Assembly: GCA_031761405.1 (NCBI GenBank)
Contig: JASEVX010000007.1
Coordinates: 57,860,914-57,924,913, forward strand
Direction of reading: 5' to 3'
DNA: 64,000 nucleotides
DNA from: Serripes groenlandicus
Taxonomy: Eukaryota; Mollusca; Bivalvia; Cardiida; Cardiidae
Below are positions 35,208 through 46,550 of this stretch, piece by piece (the stretch's first letter is position 1; every line of letters starts with the position of its first letter). Below the pieces are notes generated by a model, which worked only from the letters and a program-made list of their open reading frames with translations, was not told the origin of the DNA and ran no database searches. Position numbers and translations under genes: made by a program.

Positions 35208-35408
35208 TTTCCCTCATATAGATGCTTTCCGTCGCCTCTGCAGCAGATGGCTTTTTGAAAACATAGTGACAAAAGAAGAAATTGCTCAAAACGAGCAATT
35301 TCTCCTTTTGCCACAATGTTTTCCACTTCTAGTCATAGGTTATCCATTTTTGATAAAATATGTTCAAAGTCGTCTGCTGCAGAATTGTCGTATGAGGGAA
35401 AGGGTTAA
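35208..35408. mobile_element. TTAA-MITE, young, fused to remnant of an older one
   Basis: Ends ATGAGGGAAAGGGTTAA on the right. On the left the end lacks TTAAC and runs on from GTGGGAAAGATTTCCCTCAT, so it joined an older copy's right end. Inverse orientation, hairpin GCTC-AAAAC-GAGC. Confidence 0.78.
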
Positions 35409-36382
35409 CAGATTAAAAGTAAATTAAATCTACGGCATTCAATTTAGTATACACAATCTAAATATATAAACTAGCTTCTTTGTATTAATTCAAGTAAATA
35501 AGTTGACATTGGAATCAGCTGATTATGCTTAGTTCTATTTACCCTTTCCGTGATATGGCAGAATTTTGTAAAGTTCAAGAAAAGAGCAATATTTCCTAAT
35601 AAAATTTAAGGGGTATTGTAACAGATTGAGTGAAAGGAGAAGTTTCTCAAAACGAAGTACCTCCTTCCTCACCAATGTTAAGAGGATTTGTCTACTGCAG
35701 AGGTGCTAAAAGTCTCCTGAACCAGGGAAAGGTTAGGTTTAACCCTTTCCCACAAAAAACAAATTTGCAGCAGATGATTTTATAAACATCTTTTAAAAAG
35801 CCTGTACAAGCTCCATAAATGAGAGTTCATGTTTATTTAGAGTTGAAAATATTGTGGCAAAAGTAGAAATTGCCCCTTTTGCAACACTATTTTCAAGTCA
35901 TCTGCTGAAAATGCGTCATAAGTGGGAAATGGTTAAATTTCCATGCACAGAAATTCAAAAGCATTTTGTTGCGGAAATAAATTACTATATGGGAGTACAT
36001 ATTGGAATTCAATTAAAAGTAACATCCCGATGTTTGCTTTGTAAATCAGGATAATCAAAGTGCAAAAGCATCACTGCCAGCTTGAAAATGCAGTTACAGA
36101 AGAAACATGTCAACAATGTGAAGTCGAGAACATTTCTAAAAGATAGGTTTAACTTTGAAATATACATGTTATTTATAAGAAAGTATTCAATAAAGCTATG
36201 CTACAAGGGGGTTATATTCCCGGTGGGAAATAGCCTAAATCTTGGATTGTGTGAGATGTATCAAGGGTATTGTTACCTGAAAATCACTGATCGAAAGGAA
36301 CTGGAGATATATTGAAACATATGTTAACCCCTATCCTGCCTATACGAACAACAGAGACCAAGACAAGACTTTACAAAACTTT

Positions 36383-36610
36383 AAACCCTTTCCCACTTGC
36401 TGACACATTCCGATGCATTTGCGGCAGACGACTTTTTAAAACATTGTGGCAAAAGGAGAAATTGCTCATCATGAGCAATTCCCCTTTTGCCACAATGTTT
36501 TCAACTCTATTTAATGATTAAACTCTCATTTATGGAGATATTTCACATTTTTTGCCAATATGTTTTCAAAGTCATCTGCTGCAGAATTGTCTTATGTGGG
36601 AAAGGTTTAA
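36383..36610. mobile_element. TTAA-MITE, older subfamily, well-preserved hairpin
   Basis: The ends read ACCCTTTCCCACTTGC and TTATGTGGGAAAGG. The internal hairpin at 36438-36502 is a nearly perfect inverted repeat of about 31-bp arms around GCTC-ATCA-TGAGC. Shows that in older copies the hairpin is cleaner than the ends. Confidence 0.82.
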
Positions 36611-36779
36611 ATAAGCACAAATGGACCTTAGTCAAAATTGTTCACAAAAGTCTATTAAATCAATAGAAAGCAGGATTGGAGGAAGGAGGGTAACTAATTT
36701 ACCCTGAATATTGTCAGACTCGTATTTTCAGACTCCCCCACCCCATCTAATTCACTCTGCAGAAAAATAAATCTACAAC

Positions 36780-37705
36780 AAGAAGACCATGATGGTCCAA
36801 TATGGCTCACCTGATTCAATAGAACTTCAATAGTTTTCAGCATGTATACACATTTAAGGAACACAATCCCAGCCTGGTGGCCATGTTTTTCAATGGATCG
36901 GAATAATTTCAACAATCATGGTAGAGGGTCACCCAAGGAATATTTATGCCAAATTATTTTTAAATCAGGACAGTGCTTTGGTACATCAAGATTTTTTAAG
37001 ATTTTACTATATACATAAAGAAAACAAGCCCCACCCACTGATGGCCATGTTTTTTGACTGATCGGAATAATTTCAACTCTTGGTAGAGGGTCAACCAAGG
37101 AACACTTGTGCAAAATCAAATTCAAATTTCGCCAATACTTCTGTAAAAGAATATATATAAAGTATTCACTATATAAAGTTATTTACATGTATATATATAA
37201 GGAAAACAAGCCCCGCCTCCTGGATCGGAATATTTCAAAACTCTTGGTAAAAGTTCACCCAAGAAACATTTGTGCCAAATCATTTTCAAATTGGGCCAGT
37301 TCTCACTATATACATATAAGGAAAGCAAGCCCAGCCACCTGGAGGCCATGTATTTCAAGGAATCTGAATAATATCAACAATCTTGGTAGAGGGTTACCGT
37401 AGGAACATTTGTGTCAAATAATTTTAAAATTGGGCCAGTACATTTGGATTAATATGTTTTTTCTGATGTTGCAGCAAACAAAGTTCTACATGGATCTATT
37501 TTAACAATCTTTGGTGATGGTCACCTCGGCAATATTCCTGTGAAAATATTTTGAAATTGAATCATTAGTTTCAAGAAATAAGATCTGAATGGACGACCGA
37601 CAGCGAGTGTTGAATAGACGATGGACAGTGAGTGTTGAATGGACGACGGACAATGAGTGTTCACAATAGCTCACCTTCAGCACTTCATGCTCAGGAGAGC
37701 TTAAA
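36780..37705. repeat. Dispersed element with about four 180-bp internal monomers
   Basis: Begins AGACCATGATGGTCC, a short palindrome, and ends CTCAGGAGAGCTTAAA. Internal units start near AAAACAAGCCC(C/A)GCC and contain GGCCATGTTTTT...GATCGGAATAATTTCAAC and GGTAGAGGGTCACCCAAGGA. The same family recurs at 38570-39385, 29430-29745 and 44500-44665. Confidence 0.78.
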
Positions 37706-38276
37706 ATGAATTATCATATCAGTTAAATGAACTGATTCAAAAAGTAGGAAAAGTATCACATGCTTACCAATGTTTCCTCACCCATAACTTAAGGGGGATT
37801 TCATGATTTCAAAATGATTTTGTCATTCTAACAACTTCTTACATTTACAAACAACAAAACAATTTTAAGTTTTCAACAAACTGGAGGGTTGGTAAGCACG
37901 CTTTCATTCAAAACTAAACAGAGTGACACAGACAAATCATCAAACTTAAAAAGTGTTCAAATGCACTTGTTTGTCGACTGCCAACCTATCAATGACTGAC
38001 AGTGTGACAGACAGATAGATGTTCTATGATGGAGAAGTGATCCCTTAATGCATGTACATACATATCGACCCTTTTCCGGATACCATGAACGTAGATAATA
38101 GGGACACCATGTAATCTGAGTTTCTGCTAATACAGATTACTTTTCAAGACTCACAGACTTAAGAAAACATTGCTGAAAAAGGAAGACTTGTTCATAGTTA
38201 TGAATATCTCCTTTTCCAATCATGGTTTCCCTTTGTTTCTTTTTTTTACATTCCTACTTTCAAAACATTCATTCTA

Positions 38277-38506
38277 TTAACCCTTTCACTGATACGACAA
38301 TTCTGAAACAGACAACTTTGAGCATATTTTGACAAAAAATGGAATATCTCAATAATTGAATGGATAACCTATAACTAAAAGTGGAAAACATTGTGTCAAA
38401 AGAAGAAATTGCTCGTTTTGAGCAATTTATTCTTTTGTCACTATATTTTCAAAAAGCTGTCTACTGCAGAGGCGTCGGAAAGAGTCTTTATGAGGGAAAG
38501 GGTTAA
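38277..38506. mobile_element. TTAA-MITE, young, 230 bp
   Basis: Both TTAAs present. Left end CCCTTTCACTGATA has diverged slightly; right end TATGAGGGAAAGGG. Hairpin GCTC-GTTTT-GAGC. Confidence 0.87.
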
Positions 38507-39919
38507 CAAAATACTTAGAATTCTTTTCTTGATACTGATAACTCTTGATGCATCTGAGAGCAGGTAACATTAACAAGAGGACCATGGTGGTCCTTTATCT
38601 CTCACCGGATTTAATAGAACTCAAATAGATTTCAAATTTTCTTATTCTATACATATAAGGAAAACAAGCCCTGCACCCTCGATGGCCATATTTTTCAACA
38701 GATTTTAACAATCTTGATTGATGGTCGCCCAAAGAATATTTGTGCCACGTTATTTTCAAATACAGTCAGTACATTTTGTACAAGAACTTTTGACTTTATA
38801 AATGTAAGGAAAACCACTTGGCGGTCATGTTTTTAAACAGATCTGAATAGTTTGAACAATCTTGGTTGAGGGACATCCAAGGATCAAGTCTTATCAAGTT
38901 TTCATTATATATAAATTTTGTGAGAATATATTTCAATGGTTCATTATAATTTCAACAATCTTGGTGCAGGGTTACTCAATGAATATTCTGCCAAAATAAT
39001 ATCAAATTGGGTCAATACTTTTGAACTCTATATACATACAACAATATGGAAAACTAGAACTGTGAGTGAACTCACAAAAGGATACCCCCATTGCGCTAAC
39101 AAGACATATGGACAGACAGACGGAAGGATATATTTCCGACCGGGATAATCTTACTTCATGCACATCCTCAGGTTGTGTACTGCAACTGTGTAAAGTTTCA
39201 TCAGAACCGGTCCAGCCGTTAAGGAGGAGTTGCGCTTTACAAGACATATGGACAGACAGGGTGATTCCTATATACACCCCCAAAACTTGTTTATGGGGGG
39301 GGGGGGGTATAACAAGCCCCATGTTGATGGACATTGAGTGATCACTATAGCTTACCCCACACTTCATGAGCTAAAAAGATTACATTTGGGAAATTGTAAA
39401 TTCATTTTTTATTTTATAAAAGGGAAACCACTGCAGGAAAAGAGGAAAAATCTCATGTTTTAAAGGGTATTATTGAGCATAAAAATAGCAAATCAGTTTA
39501 TGGGGTAAAATCAAACTACAGCATGCTGCAACAAAACTTGTGATATGGCATATAAGAGAAGAGGTGCTATTTTTAGCATTGAAAATAAACTGTTAACCCT
39601 TTCCCACATACAACAATCCTGCAGCAGACAACTTTGGCAGAAATGTTCAAATCTCTATAAATCAAAGTATACAATTATTGAACAAAAAATGAAAACATGT
39701 TGGCAAAAGTTGTCTGCTGTAGATGTGTCTGCAGGTGGTAAAGAACAACAAATGAAAGTATGGCTACATAACATGTGGTCCATTTTTTATTTATTTCATT
39801 CCTATCGAATCTTGGTATTATGGTATTCAGTACTTACTACATACAACTCAAACAATCAATCATTTTACCCTTTCCAACACAAAACAAATCTGAACCAGAC
39901 GTTGTTAATAGCATCTACT

Positions 39920-40975
39920 TTAACCCTTTCCCTCATATAAACGCTTTCGGATGCCTCTTCAGAAGACGGCTTTTTGAAAACATAGTGACATAAGAAGAAA
40001 TTGCACAAAACGTGCAATTTCTCCTTTTGCCACAATGTTTTCCACTTTTAGTCATAGGTTATCCATTCAATTGTGGAGATTTTCTATGATTTGACAAAAT
40101 ACGTTCAAAGTCGTCTGCTGCAGAATTGTCGTATGAGGGAAAGGGTTAAATATAGGCTATCTGTTATCAAAATAATTACTGATAAAAATTGACAACATTG
40201 TGGCAAATTGTTTTATTGTCTGAATGTTTTTGAAAGTTGTCGTCTGCTGCAGAGGAGTCAGAAAACGTCTGTGTGTGGGAAAGGGTTGAGTTTCTACAGC
40301 ATAGGGTTGGAGAGAAAAATAAATTACTCTTGTCTTATAACAGAAACTTGAAATATCTCTAATTCTAAGTATATCAACAAAACAATGTTCAATTTGGATA
40401 TCATTTGGTTTCGAAAGACCCGACAAATCCTGTATTTAACCCTTTCCCTCATATAGACGCTTTCTTGACGCCTCTGCAGCAGACGGCTGTTTGAAAACAT
40501 AGTGACAAAAAGAAGAAATTGCACAAAACGTGCAATTTCTCCTTTTGCCACAATGTTTTCCACTTTTTGTCGTAAGTTATCCATTCAATTATGGAGATTT
40601 TCTATGTTTTGACAAAATATGTTCAAAGTCGTCTGCTGCAGAATTGTCGTATGAGGGAAAGGGTTAAATATAGGCTATCTGTTATCAAAATAATTACTGA
40701 TAAAAATTGACAACATTGTGGCAAATTGTTTTTTTAATAGCCATTTCTGCTATTGTCTGAATGTTTTTGAAAGTCGTCGTCTGCTGCAGAGGAGTCAGAA
40801 AACGTCTGTATGTGGGAAAGGGTTGAGTTTCTACAGCATAGGGTTGGAGAGAAAAAAAAATTACTCTTGTCTTATAACAGAAACTTGAAATATCTATAAT
40901 TCTAAGTATATCAACAAAACAATGTTCAATTTGGATATCATTTGGTTTCTAAAGACCTGACAAATCCAGTATTTA
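39920..40975. repeat. Tandem 516-bp duplication of MITE plus spacer
   Basis: Unit 1: young MITE 39920-40149 plus spacer to 40435. Unit 2: young MITE 40436-40667 plus spacer to about 40972. The spacers are nearly identical apart from a roughly 20-bp deletion in unit 1. Every boundary is TTAA, including the right edge at 40973. Both MITEs have hairpin GCAC-AAAAC-GTGC. Produced by unequal exchange or by composite transposition. Confidence 0.9.
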
Positions 40976-41484
40976 AGCCCATTGAAAACTTGGGCGATGT
41001 AATTGAACTTGGAATTACACTTCTAAAAAAACAGTTGAAAGCATTATGGGAAAGGAATAACTCCTCTTTTGTAGCGTATTTTACTTCTTCCACCAGATTT
41101 TCTATGTAGTATCTGCTATAGAAGCATCAAGGAAAGGGTTATCCCTTTCCCACATACAACAAATCTGCAGCAGACGACTTTGAAGGCTTCTTGGCGAAAA
41201 TGTGAAAATTCTTCATGAATGAGAGTTCACTTAACAAATAAAGTTGAAAACATTGTGGCAAAAGGAGAAATTGCTCATCATGAGCAATTTCTTCTTTTGC
41301 ACAATGTTTTAAAAAGTTGTCTGCTTCAGAATGCTTCTACAAGTGGGTTAGGGTTAATTTTCTTCAGGAAAAAAGTTTACGTAAAATATTCCAAATTGAT
41401 CAGAAATGACCAGTTGGAAGTTTTTTAAAAAATGATTTAGATTTGTCAGGTCATAACTTGCTCCAATAAACAAAAGAGGCTTAC

Positions 41485-41682
41485 TCGCTTTGGCCCTCCT
41501 GGTTTAAGTCCCCTACGTGGAATTTGTTGTTGTTCGATGAGGTCAGCTGCCGAGGCCGGTGGGGAAGAGGCTCTCATCTGTTTACAAATCTCAACTGGAT
41601 CCTCATGCAAGTGAGGTAATCCATTATTAGTGCGAGCCTCGTTTATCATGTCCTGTTGTTGATGCAGACCACCTAGAGAAAC
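41485..41682 (-). CDS. STRIP1: STRIP exon 9, residues 263-328
   Basis: Encodes VSLGGLHQQQ..., then NNGLPHLHEDPVEICKQMRA and SSPPASAADLIEQQQ. These align with human LGGFEELQ, LGLPPLPEDSIKVIRNMRA and SPPASASDLIEQQQ. Phase 0 at both ends, acceptor CTTTCCAG, donor GTAAGC. The basic tail (RRGLKPGGPKR) leads into the variable linker. Confidence 0.96.
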
Positions 41683-42495
41683 CTGGAAAGAAGGTCAAGT
41701 TGCTCACTTGATAATTTGACATGGCATTTTATGTGACATCTGCTTTGCACAATAAAAGCAATGACATCTAGAAAATTGGAATGCTATACTTCTGCTACAA
41801 GTTTAAAATCATTGTGATAAAAGGAAAACCGCACAATTTGAGCAAATTTCGCCTTTTCCAATAATGTTTTCAGAAGTTGTCTGCTGCAAAGGTATCAATC
41901 AGATCTTGACTGGAAAAGAAATAAATGCAGGTTTTCAATCAGTATCTTTATGACGGTTATTTTTTTTATAATCATTACAACTTTCTCTTGTACAGAAAAT
42001 CAAAACAATGAATAATTTCTCCTTTTCACAATGTTTTCACTTTTTCACTTTTAGTGCTTCAAAAGTTTCAGATTTAACCCTTTCCCTCATATAGACGCTT
42101 TCTGACGCCTCTGCAGCAGACGGCTTTTTGAAAACATAGTGACAAAAGAAGAAATTGCACAAAACGTTTGCCACTTTTTGTCATAGGTTATCCATTCAAT
42201 TATGGAGATTTTCTATTTTTTGACATATGTTCAAAGTTGTCTGCTTCAGAATTGTCGTATGAGGGAAAGGGTTAAGAGTTGTTCCCCTTTATCTAGACCT
42301 CTGATGAATTATATTGACTATGTCACAGGAATACCAATGTTGGTGAACAGGAGACATCTCTACAGTCTGATCAGGGTCTTTGAGCACCTTGAAAGCATCT
42401 GAAGAATGGAAATGATCAAATACCTATAATAAAATATTGCTATTTCATTGTAATCAGCAGTTATTCAAAACTTGCAAATGTGGTTATTTTCTTAC
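41683..42495. other. STRIP intron 8: contents
   Basis: MITE remnant about 41800-41915, MITE 42074-42275, then 42276-42420, a less AT-rich stretch with no repeat match. Its minus strand has a splice-like CATTCTTCAG at 42402-42393 followed by 36 open codons. It is not needed to join exons 8 and 9. Confidence 0.7.
42074..42275. mobile_element. TTAA-MITE, young, hairpin arm deleted
   Basis: TTAA-flanked, inverse orientation. After GCACAAAACGT the second hairpin arm is missing and the sequence continues at TTGCCACTTTTTG. Located in STRIP intron 8. Confidence 0.84.
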
Positions 42496-42623
42496 AAGTG
42501 TTAATTTCCAGAGCAAGAGTAAAACTTTCTTCATGGGAAAATGAGGGGCTGACCCGCTACAGAACTTGGTAACCATTCCGAAGAGGGTGACAGGTAGCAG
42601 TTCTTGACCAAATGTTGGCTCAA
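42496..42623 (-). CDS. STRIP1: STRIP exon 8, residues 220-262
   Basis: Carries the most conserved block of the N-terminal half: [20 protein letters not shown] followed by VLLLLWK, nearly identical to human STRIP1 ([19 protein letters not shown]). Acceptor TTTGTTTCAG, donor CTT|GTAAGA. It ends in phase 0 and joins directly to exon 9 (VSLGGL...), matching human 'LCTLGGF', so no extra coding exon is required in intron 8. Confidence 0.96.
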
Positions 42624-43327
42624 CTGAAACAAAAATGTCATATCTCAAACACAAATTAACTGTTTTTTTCAAATCTGGAGCAGACGATTTTAGAACTTGT
42701 CAGGGAAAAACTATCTAAAAATGAAAAACTATTCACATTATGAGCAATTTCTTCTTTTGCAACAATTTTGTCAATTATGGCCACTGTGACCTTGACTTTT
42801 GACCCCAAAAACAATAGGAATCATCTTCTCAAATAGACCAATCTTCTATGAATCATGAAGTCCTTGGTTTATATGGAACTCCTGTATTTGAGCTGAAACC
42901 AAGTATGAAGAACAGCCTGATGGACAGTTGTCTAATGCAGATTTGTTTTATGTGGGAAAGGATTAACATCTTTAAATATTTTGATTGCAGAAGACTCTAA
43001 ATTAATATATCACATAAATTGATTGATTGATTGATTGATTAGGGTTAAAAGCCGTCTTCAACAATTTCTATTCATATATCGATGGCCAAATCACCCACTC
43101 ATGTGTTTTCTGGCTTTCTCCCAGCAGTACACCACACAACAGACTTTTCAAGCAACTGGCTGCTTTTCCACATATACTGTAAGCCCACTGGTCGAAGACA
43201 AATGAGCAGAGGGCTGTTCACAGTGACTTTTGTCGAACGTCATAAAGAATGTTGGCCAAGCTGGGGCTCAAACTCACAACCCCTGATATCACATAAAATG
43301 TACTCTGCCATAAATGGACCTCCTTAC
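42624..43327. other. STRIP intron 7: contents
   Basis: MITE remnants about 42670-42770 and 42930-42966. A bivalve-type fragment 42775-42930 (GACCTTGACTTTTGACCCC). SINE S1 43019-43285. Confidence 0.75.
43019..43285 (-). mobile_element. tRNA-derived SINE S1 with 12-bp target duplication
   Basis: (ATTG)n tail at left, tRNA-like B box region at right (GGTTGTGAGTTTGAGCCCC on minus). Flanked by ATATCACATAAA at 43007-43018 and 43286-43297. Inserted close to the STRIP exon 7 donor. Confidence 0.88.
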
Positions 43328-43434
43328 CTAGGGATTCTGCAAAACTCCGCCTGTTTTTGGCCTGTTCTTCGGTTTCATTTTCTGATTCCATCCTCAGTGT
43401 CTCAACCATTGTGTATAATGTACTCAATATGTAC
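43328..43434 (-). CDS. STRIP1: STRIP exon 7, residues 184-220
   Basis: Encodes YILSTLYTMVETLRMESENE and a charged helix ending SFAESLG, matching the human 'VLLNIMYLIVETVHQECEGD...FRAELG' segment. Acceptor TTTTCAG, donor GTAAGG. A tRNA-derived SINE ends just 31 bp downstream of the donor. Confidence 0.93.
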
Positions 43435-44094
43435 CTGAAAATGTACAAAGAGTTTAATTAATTGTTTACACGACATGATATGCTTTGAAAAAGTGACAGG
43501 AAAAAATCATGAAAAGTATTTGACACAGAATTGAAAAGCAGAAAACATTGCAGAAAACGGAGAAATTTATAATCATTCTTTAAAAAATTGTCAGCTACAA
43601 ATGAGCCGTCCCGGGAGAAAAACAACATTATTGCCTCTGCAAAATGTATTGACTCAAATCAGCCTGTGCAGTCCGCGCAGGCTAATCCAGGATGACACAT
43701 TCTGTCCCAGGGGAAAGAGGTATAAAGTAATGATTCCCGAAACAGAAAATCCACAGGAGGCGAAAAGTGCCTGTTCGGGTTAGCCTGGGTATGCAATGTT
43801 GGGTTTTCTCGCAGAACGGCTCAGATGTCAAATGTCGTCTGTATCGGCAAAATGTCATTTCCTTTTCTATTTCTCCTTCAACATAATAAAAAAAAAATCA
43901 ATTAATTTTATGTGACAGTCATGTCTTGATGTTTATACATTTTAGTATTGTTCTGCAGAATATGACTATCTGAAACATCACAGGAAAGGAGAAATCTTTT
44001 GTTTTTAGCAAAATTCCTTGTCTTCAAATGTGGTTTGTACATAGGAAAGGGATATTTGTGTAAGGATGATAAACAAAAGCAAATATTTACGAAC
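43435..44094. other. STRIP intron 6: contents
   Basis: MITE remnants 43525-43600 and 43980-44055, and one dispersed element at about 43601-43830 containing CAGCCTGTGCAGTCCGCGCA and ending CGCAGAACGGCTC, with GAGCCGT at its start (inverted ends). I recognise the motif as a repeat abundant in heterodont bivalves; that attribution is from memory. Confidence 0.72.
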
Positions 44095-44163
44095 CTCAAG
44101 TCAACACTGTCCATTATAGAGACTGAAGGCTTTCTCATAGCTGCTGATATGGCATCAGAATTT
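44095..44163 (-). CDS. STRIP1: STRIP exon 6, residues 161-184
   Basis: A short exon encoding NSDAISAAMRKPSVSIMDSV and DLR, matching human 'NSAACSSAVRKPAISLADSTDLR'. The acceptor is GATGTTGCAG. The donor chosen is AG|GTTCGT, which is weak, but it is the only choice that rejoins DLR to YILSTLYTMVETL of exon 7 in frame with family spacing. A nearby GTAAAT six bases downstream would add two residues in the wrong phase. Confidence 0.9.
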
Positions 44164-45502
44164 CTGCAACATCAAAATTTACAAATTTACCATAAGTTGT
44201 TTTTGTAACCTTTTCAACATACATTTTATGCATCTGCAAGAGACAACTTTTAAAACATTGTTGCAAAAGAAGCAATTGTTCATGATGAGCAATTTCTTTT
44301 TTTACTTCAAAGTATTCAACTCTATTCAGTATATATAGTAATAATACTTTCATTTCAAGAGCTTTATCATATTTTTGTTTGGAAATTGTCTGCTTCAGAT
44401 ATTTTTTTTAGTTTCAAAAGAAGATTTCTAAAGTTTGGGAAGTTTCCCCTCTTTCTGATACTACAGCAACCAAAATTCTCCATAGTTATTTATTCTTTGA
44501 ATATTTTTGAAAGAGGACCACCAAAGAAACTGCAAACTTGCATGAATATTGGCCCAGTGGTTTCGGAGGAGATGGTGTATAAAGAAATTGTGAACAGACA
44601 GACGCTGGATCATGAGTGATCAAAATACCTCACACCATACTTCATGCTTATATGAGCTAAAAATTTGATTGATTGATTGGGGTTTAACACCGTTTTCAAC
44701 AAATTTCTCAGTAATATCATGGCGGCCAGTTCACCTACTCATGCATTAACTAGTTTTCTCAAATCAGTACTCCACACAACAATATGCCCATGCAACGAGT
44801 TGCTTTTCACATAGACCCATTGGTGGAAGACGAATGACGCATTGACTTTTGTCAATCGTCGGAAAGAAAGTAGGTTGAGCCGGGATTTGAACTCACAACC
44901 CCTGGATTGACAGCCCGTGTCGCTACCGACTGAGTTACAGGGGTTCAGCTGAGCTAAACAGAGACAAGGGTTAAACAAACGATAGTAAACCAAAAAAAAT
45001 TCAAAGAAGAGGAGTCACCTATTTTTACCAGTTCCTCTTATCCAACAATGTTGTCAAAGGTCGTCAAATGTTGTCTGTATCAAGGAGGGTTATTATATCA
45101 TATTGGATACATGATAGAGGTCCAGATAAGGAGGGGTACATGTATTCAGCTCTATCCCCTACAATTTCTGTTATTATTAAAGTGAACCCTATGTTGTGGG
45201 TACTCAAAATAATTGTCTCACTGAGACAATTCTTTTGAGTACCCACAGCGGTTGTCCCCACTTTCCCAACCCCTAATTTTCACGCTTACAAATTATCCCC
45301 AATTATCTCTTTGCAACTCAAACTTACATACCCCCAACCCCTACCTCAATTTCTATAGGTATAATTAAAGGTTGGGAAAGTGGGAACACACACCCACAGC
45401 ATAGGGTTAGAGGATCAAATAAGGATTTTAGAACATGCAAAACGCCCCTTATCTAGAGCCCTGAATGATTAAACCCTAAGTAAATAAATACTGAATACTT
45501 AC
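44164..45502. other. STRIP intron 5: contents
   Basis: MITE remnants about 44200-44400; a dispersed repeat about 44500-44661; SINE S1 44662-44949 flanked by TGAGCTAAA at 44653-44661 and 44950-44958; then a foldback element about 45095-45475 with hairpin 45193-45246 (TGTGGGTACTCAAAA arms). Confidence 0.8.
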
Positions 45503-45623
45503 TCTACTTCCATACAGAGTAATTCTACAAAGGAGAAGTAGAGTCCTTCCTCATACATAGTGTGTACATTCAGTCTGGTCCATTCTACCTGCTCCTCCAC
45601 TGTTTCACACTCCGAAAACACAC
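45503..45623 (-). CDS. STRIP1: STRIP exon 5, residues 121-161
   Basis: Encodes GVFSECETVEEQVEWTRLNV and then a segment ending FVELLCMEVE, aligning with human 'GTFGECSSEAEVQSWMRYN...LVELLNMEID'. Acceptor GTTACAG. The donor GTAAGT splits a GA|A glutamate codon completed in exon 6. Confidence 0.94.
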
Positions 45624-45994
45624 CTGTAACAAAAATGTGCACCTTTCTTCTATAATGAGACGACAAATTCACAATCACTTGAATCCTTTCTCTAAATATA
45701 GCAATCTGAGCAACCTTTCCCTTTCTATTCCTTTAGCTTCAAAATCATATAATAATGTCAGGGAAAGAGGTTACATGTAAAAGTACTATGTATTCCCTTT
45801 CCCACAACATCTACTCAAAGTCGCAGGTTTTCAATAATAAATAATTATACTGTAATTTTTAGAAATGGTCTATATTTTTGTGTGAATGTTCCTCATCTGC
45901 TGCAGATTTGTTGTATGTGTGAAAAGGTTTAATGCAATTATCTCCAATTTAGTCAGACAATGATGTTTTTAAATGCAACAAACAATCGGTTCAC

Positions 45995-46126
45995 CTTGAA
46001 CTAAGTACAACAAGGATTTGAGGGCTCCCATGCGCCGTTGCCTGTCTGCCATCTCCAACTCATTCTGAAGGTAAACAATGTACTTTCTACGCACTTCCTC
46101 ATTTAATGTTGTCCATTTTTGGTAAC
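45995..46126 (-). CDS. STRIP1: STRIP exon 4, residues 77-121
   Basis: Encodes YQKWTTLNEEVRRKYIVYLQ followed by a helical segment with RMGALKSLLYLVQ. It corresponds to the 'DKKWTELDTNQHRTHAMRLLDGLE...AILYVAQG' part of human STRIP1, in the helical-repeat core of the N-terminal domain. Acceptor TCTCTTCAG, donor GTGAAC. Confidence 0.95.
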
Positions 46127-46475
46127 CTGAAGAGATATATAAATGTTTACTTAATATGATATCCTTACAGTATTCTACATTGAAAATACACTCCACTGTG
46201 TTAACCTATCCCTGAAGATAATTCACCAATTAATAAAATGATTACCCTAGATGTCTAGATGCTATTTTAAACTGTCACAGCAGCAGAAAAAAAAGAATAT
46301 AAAAGATAATACATATGATGCTAATTGCAAGTATAAAAAATATGAAAAATAAAGTTTTCGTCTTTGACAGGTTATAAGCTACATACATTTCATTAGTTAA
46401 TTGGAGAGATATAAGGTGAATTTCCTTATTTGAGTTATAAGTAGAAAATATAAGTTTTAAAGTACATGTACACAC

Positions 46476-46550
46476 CTTGTGATTTGAATTCATGTTCAAA
46501 AGAAAATCTGTTTTGTTGGAACTCTTCTTCCTCAGTGTAGCTGTAGAGTT
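46476..46550 (-). CDS. STRIP1: STRIP exon 3, residues 52-77
   Basis: Encodes ELYSYTEEEEFQQNRFSFEH, matching the family signature ELYSYTEGPEF at the start of the N1221-like domain. Acceptor TGTGTTTCAG, donor GTGTGT. The split codons on both sides rejoin correctly (G+AA = Glu; G+GT = Gly). Confidence 0.95.

Larger units (their letters stand above)
33467..41484. other. STRIP intron 9: contents
   Basis: 8.0-kb intron. MITEs: 33848-34055, about 34720-34870, 34890-35092, 35208-35408, 35737-35935, 36383-36610, 38277-38506, 39595-39745, the 516-bp duplication 39920-40975, and 41136-41357. TA-flanked MITE 34141-34311; S1 SINE 34465-34681; GGTCC-ended dispersed repeats 36780-37705 and 38570-39385. 33480-33840 and 37720-38270 show only AT-rich sequence. 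Confidence 0.78.

Noticed and set aside
39002..39367. 121-residue minus-strand frame with cysteine-rich ending
   Set aside because: Lies across a dispersed repeat with a G-run and GACAGACAGAC tract. No splice context or homology.
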